Made by a program: the position numbers and the translations under genes
Source: Syntrophaceae bacterium UBA2188
GTDB lineage: Bacteria > Desulfobacterota > BSN033 > UBA1163
Length of the DNA: 9,543 nt
Reading direction: 5' to 3'
NCBI GenBank assembly: GCA_002327985.1
Contig: DCVM01000007.1
Coordinates: 42,273-51,815, forward strand
Notes under the pieces: model-generated
Database searches by the model: none
Told to the model about the DNA's origin: nothing
Seen by the model: the letters and a program-made list of their open reading frames with translations, nothing else
Shown here: piece after piece, positions 1 to 5,719 of the stretch
Layout: every line of letters begins with the position of its first letter
How positions within the stretch are numbered: position 1 is the stretch's first letter

Positions 1-32
1 CGGACTTTTTACGAGATCATCATCAATGAGAT

Positions 33-800
33 CTATAAATTGACTTGAAGTCCCTTCATGATCAGATATTCCTTAACTTCTCTGATACTCAAAATGCGAT
101 AGTGGAAAACCGAAGCTGCCAACAAAATCTGGGCGCCGCCTTTCACTGCCCCTTCATAAAAATGCTCGAGATTCCCTGCACCACCCGAAGCCACCACAGG
201 CAGGTCCACGGCATCTGAGATCGCCCTTGTAAATTCCAGATCGTACCCAGTTTGGGTTCCATCTCCATCCATGCTGGTTGGGAGGATGACGCCTGCACCC
301 AGCTCCTGGCACTGCTTGGCCCAATCTATTGCATCTCTGCCGACAGGTTTGGTTCCTCCGGAAATAACCAGCTCGAACCCGGATGGTATTTGTTGGTTCC
401 TTCTGGCGTCGATGGCTATCGTTATTTTATCTTTTCCGAATTTCTTTGATGCTTGTCTCACCAGGTCAGGATCTTTAACCGCTGCGCTATTCATAGAGAT
501 TCTATTTACGCCAGCCTTTAAGACCAGTTCAATATCTTTTAGAGCAGAGATCCCTCCGCCCACGGTTAAGGGAATTTTGATTGCGGAAGAAACATTCTTT
601 ACCCATTCCAGCCTGGTCTTTCTGCTTTCTATCGTTGCAGCAATATCGAGCATGGCCAGTTCATCGGCCCCTTCCTTTTCGTAAAAGGCGGCATTTTCTA
701 CAGGATCACCGGCCTCTTTTATATTCACAAAGTGGATCCCTTTGACGACCCGACCCTCTTTCATATCCAGACATGGCATGATTTTTATGATATTCATCAT
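33..800 (-). CDS. hisF: Imidazole glycerol phosphate synthase cyclase subunit HisF
   Basis: HisF is the cyclase half of the HisHF glutamine amidotransferase of histidine synthesis. It uses ammonia from HisH to turn PRFAR into imidazole glycerol phosphate and AICAR, in the cytoplasm. The protein is a full-length (beta/alpha)8 barrel of 255 residues. Near the N-terminus is MPCLDMKEGRVVKG with the catalytic Asp; the second catalytic Asp is in AIDARR (residue 131 from this start). The phosphate-binding loops TVGGGIS and ASGGAGNLEHFYE and the C-terminal AASVFH are present. I chose the ATG at 798-800 because GGGGAG lies 9 nt upstream; the next ATG (795-797) is also possible. A longer reading from TTG at 839 is unlikely, since that codon lies in the spacer of a good promoter. 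The barrel motif reads ILPTSMDGDGT, with Pro and Gly where many HisF have Leu and Arg. No other his gene is visible; the stop is TAG and the window ends 32 nt later. A HisF-like paralogue with another substrate is less likely. Confidence 0.93.
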   Translation of the reverse strand: MMNIIKIMPCLDMKEGRVVKGIHFVNIKEAGDPVENAAFYEKEGADELAMLDIAATIESRKTRLEWVKNVSSAIKIPLTVGGGISALKDIELVLKAGVNRISMNSAAVKDPDLVRQASKKFGKDKITIAIDARRNQQIPSGFELVISGGTKPVGRDAIDWAKQCQELGAGVILPTSMDGDGTQTGYDLEFTRAISDAVDLPVVASGGAGNLEHFYEGAVKGGAQILLAASVFHYRILSIREVKEYLIMKGLQVNL

Positions 801-809
801 CTTCCCTTT

Positions 810-815
810 CTCCCC
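810..815 (-). promoter_or_regulatory. Ribosome binding site of hisF
   Basis: GGGGAG on the minus strand lies 9 nt before the ATG at 798-800 and 12 nt before the ATG at 795-797. It supports a start at one of these two codons over the upstream TTG. Confidence 0.55.
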
Positions 816-826
816 AAAGTAGAACC

Positions 827-855
827 ATTCTATTTCCAAAATGGACTGAAGTCAA
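827..855 (-). promoter_or_regulatory. Sigma-70 type promoter of hisF
   Basis: On the minus strand the -35 box TTGACT (850-855) and the -10 box TAGAAT (827-832) are separated by exactly 17 nt. Each matches the consensus at five of six positions. Transcription would start near 820, leaving a short leader of about 20 nt before the hisF ATG. The promoter sits between the terminator at 864-892 and hisF, so it gives hisF its own transcription unit. It also argues against the upstream TTG start at 839. Confidence 0.7.
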
Positions 856-863
856 TAAAGCTT

Positions 864-892
864 AAAAAAAACCCCTCCTATGGAAGGAGGGG
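864..892 (-). terminator. Rho-independent terminator after the VIT-VWA gene
   Basis: A perfect 8-bp stem (872-879 with 885-892, CCCCTCCT/AGGAGGGG) closes a 5-nt loop. On the minus strand it is followed at once by eight T residues (complement of 864-871). It lies 30 nt past the stop of the VIT-VWA gene. On the plus strand the stem is followed by only a short T run, so it acts mainly on minus-strand transcripts. Confidence 0.9.
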
Positions 893-922
893 CCTTTGAG
901 TTTAACTAATCTCCAGAGACAT

Positions 923-3268
923 TTAAGAGTTTCTTAGATTGAATGAAACCGTTACGGTTACTCTGTCTGTCCCTTCATATGCCGGGAAGGTTAGCTCCTT
1001 GATCTTTTGGGTGATACATTGTTCAAGATTCTTATTATTGAGCTGACTCGAAACCAAACTCACTTTGGTAACCCGTCCAGTCGAGTCAATAAGCAGCTGC
1101 AAGGTCATCACACCTGAATTATTCGATTTTTTCATTAAGGCCTTTTGATAGCAAAGTTCAATACCGGGAAGCCCCTGCTTGAAAGTTTTCTGAATGGCTT
1201 CTTTGGATATCACTCCTTTTGGAGAGATCTCTCCCAATTCAACAGAAATGCGGATGGGTTTAGAAGCCATACGGTCATTTTTCAGTTCTTCTCTCATTGA
1301 GCTTGGATCGACCTCCATGGATCTATAAGTGGCAAGAGGGGCCATTGCTTTTTGGGAGATGCTTCCCCTTCCTACCGCATAATCTGAGACACCCTCAGGC
1401 AGTGGAAGAGGTTGTTTCACCGTGACGGCTTGACCATCGACGAGTCTAACTTCTGTGTCAATGGCTAAAAAGGACGTATAAGCGGTCAGCAAATTATAGG
1501 TGAGACCGAGTTGGGTCACCTCTTTTACTCGTGTGTCATCTTTGTGAAGTAAGTTGTAATCGGAGAGAAGGGTGATCCGATGCCGGGCCCAGAGATATTG
1601 GAGAGCCACATTGGACTGGAGTGGTTTTTCTTTTTGTATATCGATCCGATTCACATAAGGGCCGCTGCTCATTAATCCATTCAATCTTATTTCACCAACA
1701 GGTTTTCCACGCCACTTCCCGAAGACAACGATAGGTCTCTCAGCAAACACATCGGGGAGGCTGAGAGGTTCCACATCATAGACATTGAATTTTCCAAAGT
1801 CCACCTTGACTTTTGTTAAAACCGGTGACCCAATCATTTTTCTGAATTTCTCGGCTTTTTCCCAAGTTTCTTCAGGTTTGTTAATGACGAACGGTTCACC
1901 CATTCCGATCCTGGCCATGCCCTCTAGGAGATGGCGATTTACACTTGATCCGATTCCGAAGGTAAACATATTAGCATCCCCAAGATTTTTACGGATCAGA
2001 TCAAACACTTCTTCTTCTACCGTCACGTAGCCGTCCGTGGCAATCACAACGGTTCTTGAGAATCCTTCGGGTCTTGTTAAGGAGAGGGCCCGTTTCATAG
2101 CAGGCAGGAGCTCTGTTCCACCTCCTCCCCTTTGTCCGTCAATCAGATGAAGGGCTCGTTGAATGTTTTCAGTGTTGGTTGGCAAGGATTGCTCTGACAA
2201 CAACGAAGAACCACCTGCAAAGAGAAGGACATTAAACTTGTCGGTTGAGCGGAGATTCCCAATCAAATCCTTCAGAAGCTTTTTGGATAGGTCTAATGGA
2301 AACCCATTCATGGAACCGGAAACATCGACAATAAAGATATACTCACGGGGAGGAATTTGACTGACCGTTACTCTTTTGGGTGGCTGAATCATAAGCAAGA
2401 AAAATTTTTCTTTTTCACCTTCGAATAGAAGAAGCCCAGATTGAACCTTGTCGCCAGCGAGTTGGTACTTCAGAATGAAATCCCGGTTTCCACCGCTCTT
2501 ATCGAAGGGGTCAAGTTTGATAGAGGCTCGGGAAGGGCCATCGTATTGGATATCCACCTTATGGGAAGTGGAGGCGATATGTTGAATCGGGAGACCGGTT
2601 GACAGATCGGTCGTGATGTCAAATGTGTAGGTTGGAGATTCACCTTGATGGAGGTAGGGGTTCTCAACCCACTTCTGAGAGGGGAGGGCGGTTTCTACAG
2701 GCTGATTGGAATAACGAGGTCCGACAACGGTTGGATAAACGAATTCATAAATTCCATCTGTTGGGACGAGTAGCTCCGTATATTTTAACTCCACCTGAAT
2801 CACATCTCCGGGCAAGATGTTGGCCACATTCATCTGGAAGACGTTGGGTCTCTGCTGTTCCAACAGGGAGGTACTCTTCCCTTGCTGTTTTGCCTCTTCG
2901 TATTGACGCCGTGCCTCTTTCCGTTCTTGGATCCGAGCCAGGATGGTCCGCTTTCCAATCGTCATTTTCATCCCGTAGACAGCCGCCCGCGTAGAGGCCG
3001 GAAAAATGTATATGGCCTCGAGGGTTTTTTTCTCTTCATTTTTATAGACCTGAGTGACGATGACATCTGCAATAATCCCCACCACCTTCACCTCAGCGGA
3101 TGTCGATTTCAGTGGAAGTTGATCCAAAGCAGGGTCGTCGCTCTTAACCAAGAAGTACGGAGAGAGTGTTTTGTTGGCTTCCTCCATGGGTTGCCCCTGG
3201 GCTCCAGAGGTCAGGATCATTAACATGGTGAAGAATAAAGGTAAATATGCGTTTCTGATTAGGTGCAT
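923..3268 (-). CDS. Secreted VIT and VWA domain protein with AgmX/PglI-like C-terminal domain
   Basis: This protein of 781 residues is probably exported and acts in the periplasm or at the cell surface; its exact function is unknown. Residues 1-25 form a signal peptide: a short basic start, a hydrophobic core (LPLFFTMLMIL), then likely cleavage after GAQG or SGA. A VIT domain (about 39-170) includes the typical run around ERKEARRQYEEAKQQGK. The VWA domain (about 308-480) has an intact MIDAS metal site: DVSGSM at 315-320, Thr385 in GGGGTELLPA and Asp412 in ATDGY. YTSFLAID is also typical of VIT-VWA proteins. The last 105 residues resemble the AgmX/PglI C-terminal domain, with the paired Cys706 (ELCYQ) and Cys751 (EQCI). 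I chose ATG 3266-3268 because AAAGGAG lies 9 nt upstream and the signal peptide then begins at residue 1. A TTG at 3316 in frame would add 16 charged residues before it. No LPXTG-like sorting tail is seen. A terminator follows. Confidence 0.88.
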   Translation of the reverse strand: MHLIRNAYLPLFFTMLMILTSGAQGQPMEEANKTLSPYFLVKSDDPALDQLPLKSTSAEVKVVGIIADVIVTQVYKNEEKKTLEAIYIFPASTRAAVYGMKMTIGKRTILARIQERKEARRQYEEAKQQGKSTSLLEQQRPNVFQMNVANILPGDVIQVELKYTELLVPTDGIYEFVYPTVVGPRYSNQPVETALPSQKWVENPYLHQGESPTYTFDITTDLSTGLPIQHIASTSHKVDIQYDGPSRASIKLDPFDKSGGNRDFILKYQLAGDKVQSGLLLFEGEKEKFFLLMIQPPKRVTVSQIPPREYIFIVDVSGSMNGFPLDLSKKLLKDLIGNLRSTDKFNVLLFAGGSSLLSEQSLPTNTENIQRALHLIDGQRGGGGTELLPAMKRALSLTRPEGFSRTVVIATDGYVTVEEEVFDLIRKNLGDANMFTFGIGSSVNRHLLEGMARIGMGEPFVINKPEETWEKAEKFRKMIGSPVLTKVKVDFGKFNVYDVEPLSLPDVFAERPIVVFGKWRGKPVGEIRLNGLMSSGPYVNRIDIQKEKPLQSNVALQYLWARHRITLLSDYNLLHKDDTRVKEVTQLGLTYNLLTAYTSFLAIDTEVRLVDGQAVTVKQPLPLPEGVSDYAVGRGSISQKAMAPLATYRSMEVDPSSMREELKNDRMASKPIRISVELGEISPKGVISKEAIQKTFKQGLPGIELCYQKALMKKSNNSGVMTLQLLIDSTGRVTKVSLVSSQLNNKNLEQCITQKIKELTFPAYEGTDRVTVTVSFNLRNS

Positions 3269-3277
3269 TTCGGTTTT

Positions 3278-3284
3278 CTCCTTT
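3278..3284 (-). promoter_or_regulatory. Ribosome binding site deciding the VIT-VWA start
   Basis: AAAGGAG on the minus strand lies 9 nt upstream of the ATG at 3266-3268. It places the start directly before the signal peptide and excludes the in-frame TTG 48 nt further upstream. Confidence 0.75.
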
Positions 3285-3385
3285 CGATTTCTTTTTGGTT
3301 TTACTACAATAGACAAAGAAAGGAGGGAAAAGGTTCCAAAAATTGAAATATTAGGAAGAAGGGCAGAGATTTTTAGGCTTGGAAG

Positions 3386-3391
3386 ATTATA
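3386..3391 (-). promoter_or_regulatory. Possible -10 box for the VIT-VWA gene
   Basis: A perfect TATAAT reads on the minus strand about 118 nt upstream of the VIT-VWA start codon. The hexamer 17 nt further upstream is TCCCTT, a poor -35 box, so this is only a candidate. The rest of 3285-3530 shows no gene or RNA structure that I can support. Confidence 0.2.
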
Positions 3392-3530
3392 GGGTGGTAA
3401 GATAAATGAAGGGAGAATATTGAGCGAGATGAAGAATCGCTGATTAAAGAAATCGCTCTACTTTTCAACTGTAAGCATAAGAAACCTGGACACACATCCT
3501 TTCTGCGTTGAGACCCTAGAAGAGGATGAG

Positions 3531-3823
3531 ATGTCCAAGGACGGCTCCATGGTGAAAGCAGGGGTTTGGGCAAGGCCATCGCAATAGGTCTCGCCAAGGA
3601 AGGGATTGTAATTAATGTGAGCATCGTCTTTCCTTGACCAATAGGGGAAATGCCTTTAAAAAGATGGGCAGTAGTATAGCTGGTCAAACTGACCAGAACT
3701 TTCCTTTGCACCAAAGAGATGATGGGACGAGCCGGAACCTTTCTTGCCTATCGGGACGCCAGTGGCGTGACAGGGCTCGTGGTGACCGACGAAGAAATTT
3801 GTGCATGGCATGGTTTGTTTTAA
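3531..3823 (+). pseudogene. Decayed short-chain dehydrogenase (SDR), middle deleted
   Basis: This is the only sign of a plus-strand gene. From 3554 the frame reads ESRGLGKAIAIGLAKEG and on to a TGA at 3635. That is the glycine-rich NAD(P)-binding motif and first helix of an SDR, usually seen as TGxSRGLGKAIA. Just upstream, a different frame gives MSKDGSMV (3531-3554), the usual strand before that motif; a 7-nt loss near 3554 would join the two. From 3695 to the TAA at 3821-3823 the frame gives KEMMGRAGTFLAYRDASGVTG and then VVTDEEICAWHGLF, clearly the SDR C-terminus (compare FLASDDASGVTG and VDGG). The usual DGG has become DEE. Between these ends only some 60 nt remain, with a TAG at 3674, whereas an intact SDR of about 250 residues needs roughly 500 nt more, including the YxxxK catalytic site. 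Its stop overlaps the stop of the convergent DUF89 gene. Family assignment rests on motif reading only. Confidence 0.75.
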
Positions 3824-4695
3824 AAGTGATGGAGAATGAGGGATCCAAAAGGGACATTGTGGGCCGCACAGGAGGGGTAACACTTTCCTCGAAGAAGGAA
3901 AGAGATCTTTCCTCGAAGGTTTTGATCTTCTGATAAAGTATCGTAGTTTCCAAGCCCCTTCGAAATGACCAATTTTGAATCATTGATCAGATGCCTCACC
4001 TCTTTGGAGGCCCTGTCCAAAAAGGTCCCGGGTAGGGGCTCAAAAATTCCATTCTCTATGACTGTAGCGACCTCATTCATCCCAACGGAGAGGGCATCTT
4101 CAAATATAGCATCGTTGAGAATCGGGAGGGTCCGGGTAATGAAAATAATGTCGGTATGATAGATATGGTGGAGTGTTTCGATCAAGAGTTTGTCGAATAC
4201 AATTTCCCCACAATTGTCACCGATATATACGATCTTTCGAACATTAGAAATCTTTTTTTTCAGCTCCTCTACTGCCCTGGTATCAATCCAGGATTCGTGA
4301 AGTAATTTAACCATCTCTTCAATTGAAAATCCTTTGATATCCCCCATCGAGTCTATGGAATTACCCAAGATAGCAAGCTTTAAGGTCTCGACAATCGGAT
4401 CGTTACTTTTTTTGATGATCTCTTTGGCCCCCGGATATAGGTCCAAAGCCTTTCGATTCTGTTCTTCTTTTTTGGCCTTCAGAGGATCTTCTAAACCAGA
4501 GAATTCTTTGATCTTGGACCAGACATTCCTTGTTATCTCAGGGGAGGTGATCGAATAATCTTCTCCTCGAAGAGGTTTCAATTCCAAGACCTCTGTCAGA
4601 AACCTTTTGATCTGCTTCTCATCGTTTATCAATGTCCGCATGACATCCAGGGACATCTTAAGAACACAAGGAATACATTCAGGCCAGATCTTCAT
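3820..4695 (-). CDS. DUF89 / ARMT1-like metal-dependent phosphatase, CxxC subfamily
   Basis: This protein of 291 residues belongs to DUF89, a family of metal-dependent phosphatases linked to metabolite damage control, and is close in length to the archaeal member PH1575. The N-terminal WPECIPC (Cys7, Cys10) marks the prokaryotic CxxC subfamily. The metal and substrate site is visible as GNSID (111-115), IGDNCGE (158-164, with Asp160 and Asn161) and ISKGLGNYDTLSE (244-256, with Lys246). The C-terminus ends VPFGSLIL, as usual for the family, so the protein is complete. The stretch KCYPSCAAHN before it carries two extra-looking Cys where relatives often read KCPxxAxxxG. The start ATG has only a weak AAAAAGGG upstream, unlike the three genes before it. 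The gap to the dehydrogenase gene is 135 nt, in which I see no convincing terminator or promoter, so joint transcription is possible but unproven. Its physiological substrate cannot be told from sequence. Confidence 0.87.
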   Translation of the reverse strand: MKIWPECIPCVLKMSLDVMRTLINDEKQIKRFLTEVLELKPLRGEDYSITSPEITRNVWSKIKEFSGLEDPLKAKKEEQNRKALDLYPGAKEIIKKSNDPIVETLKLAILGNSIDSMGDIKGFSIEEMVKLLHESWIDTRAVEELKKKISNVRKIVYIGDNCGEIVFDKLLIETLHHIYHTDIIFITRTLPILNDAIFEDALSVGMNEVATVIENGIFEPLPGTFLDRASKEVRHLINDSKLVISKGLGNYDTLSEDQNLRGKISFLLRGKCYPSCAAHNVPFGSLILHHF

Positions 4696-4830
4696 AGAAA
4701 ACCCTTTTTAAACGACTTTTAGAGAAATTAAAAAGCCCCTTTCCTTTATTATGCCCATGGTGATGGAAAATGGATAGGAGATATCTTTGATTGAGGGAGA
4801 TTTAAGTAAAAATCCTTCCAGTCCATATGG

Positions 4831-5682
4831 TTATTTGTATTCGTAAAAACCTTTACCCGTTTTCCTACCAAGCCATCTTGCTGCCACCATCTTTTTAAGC
4901 AAAAGGGGCGGAGCGTATTTCAGGTCCTTCGTCTCTTCATACAATGTTTCGGCGATGGACAGTTCCGTGTCGAGGCCGATGAAATCGACAACCTCCAGGG
5001 GGCCCATCGGATGGTTGACGGCCAGTTTCATGGAGGTATCGATCTCATCTCGAGTTGCAATTCCCGCCTCGAGCATCCGGACTGCTCCTAATAAGAAGGG
5101 GGTAAAAAGCCTGGTGACGATAAAACCTCCAACATCTGGAGCAACGACGACATTTTTCCCCAGGGTAGTTCCCCACTTTTTCACTGCTTCGATCGTCTCT
5201 TGACTGGTCATGATCGTTTTGACAAGCTCCAAGAGCTGCATCACGGGTGCAGGATTGTGGAAATGGATCCCCAATAATCGATCCGGCCTTTTGGTTACCG
5301 CAGCCATATCCGTAACGGATAAACCAGAGGTATTGCTCCCGAGAATGGTCTCCTTTTTGCAAATTCTGTCGAGCTGGGCGAATACCTGTTTTTTCAACTC
5401 CAAATCTTCAGGGACAGCTTCTTCGATGAGATCACAGTCGGCAAGGTCTTCCATTTTCCTACTTGTTTTAATCCGCCCCATAATCGTGTCTTTCTCGATT
5501 GGAGGAAGTTTTCCCTTTTCAACCCGACTCGCAAGTCTCTTTTCAATCCCTTTCAGTCCTTTATCTAACATCTCTTGGATGGAATCGAGAGCCATGACCT
5601 CATATCCCGCTTGGGCAAACACCTGAATGATTCCTGATCCCATTTGGCCGCATCCCAATACTCCTAATTTTTTAATCTCCAT
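4831..5682 (-). CDS. 3-hydroxyacyl-CoA (3-hydroxybutyryl-CoA type) dehydrogenase
   Basis: The enzyme would oxidise a 3-hydroxyacyl-CoA to the 3-oxoacyl-CoA with NAD+, or run in reverse, in the cytoplasm. At 283 residues it has the standard size of the single-function Hbd/PaaH family. The N-terminal Rossmann fold carries GVLGCGQMGSG (7-17), then SNTSGLS (116-122). The catalytic His140 lies in GIHFHNPAP and its partner Glu152 in LLELV. The C-terminal helical domain includes NHPMGPLEVVDFIGLD (223-238) and ends GRKTGKGFYEYK, so it is full length. Ser119, His140 and Glu152 align with Ser137, His158 and Glu170 of the human enzyme. However, the position of human Asn208, normally in GFIVNRL, is Thr190 (GGFIVTRLF). 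An excellent AAAGGAGG lies 6 nt before the ATG. The gene follows the Mo/W enzyme after 37 nt, so it is probably the third gene of the ligase operon. The acyl chain is unknown; a cyclic or aryl-derived 3-hydroxyacyl-CoA would suit the context. Confidence 0.92.
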   Translation of the reverse strand: MEIKKLGVLGCGQMGSGIIQVFAQAGYEVMALDSIQEMLDKGLKGIEKRLASRVEKGKLPPIEKDTIMGRIKTSRKMEDLADCDLIEEAVPEDLELKKQVFAQLDRICKKETILGSNTSGLSVTDMAAVTKRPDRLLGIHFHNPAPVMQLLELVKTIMTSQETIEAVKKWGTTLGKNVVVAPDVGGFIVTRLFTPFLLGAVRMLEAGIATRDEIDTSMKLAVNHPMGPLEVVDFIGLDTELSIAETLYEETKDLKYAPPLLLKKMVAARWLGRKTGKGFYEYK

Positions 5683-5719
5683 AACCCTCCTCCTTTCGAA
5701 CTACAGCCATACATTCTTC

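Noticed and set aside
1..32. Start of another gene downstream of hisF
   Set aside because: The minus-strand ATGATG there meets a stop after four codons, and the remaining sequence is too short to judge.
271..684. Open frame of 137 codons on the plus strand inside hisF
   Set aside because: It lies antisense to a clear hisF, has no family motif and no ribosome binding site that I can see.
2623..2994. Plus-strand frames inside the VIT-VWA gene
   Set aside because: They are antisense to a well-supported coding region and their translations show no recognisable motifs.
3423..3457. Short repeats AATCGCT (3435, 3451) and a 5-bp hairpin AGCGA/TCGCT
   Set aside because: They are too short and too few to mean a repeat array or RNA structure.
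3426..3520. Plus-strand frame reading ERDEESLIKEIALL and then NCKHKKPGHTSFLR
   Set aside because: It looks protein-like for about 33 codons and could belong to the decayed gene, but it stops at a TGA and matches no family I recognise, so I do not call it.
3373..3983. Minus-strand and plus-strand frames of 75-113 codons in and beside the gene-free stretch
   Set aside because: The minus-strand ones run antisense to the SDR relic or out of frame with the DUF89 gene, and their compositions look random. The plus frame from 3634 is out of register with the SDR pieces.
4696..4830. A terminator between the dehydrogenase and DUF89 genes
   Set aside because: Only a 4-bp AAAG/CTTT stem with a 3-nt loop and the palindrome CCATATGG are visible; neither makes a convincing terminator.
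5210..5626. Plus-strand frame of 138 codons inside the dehydrogenase gene
   Set aside because: It is the complement of a conserved Rossmann domain and shows no motif of its own.
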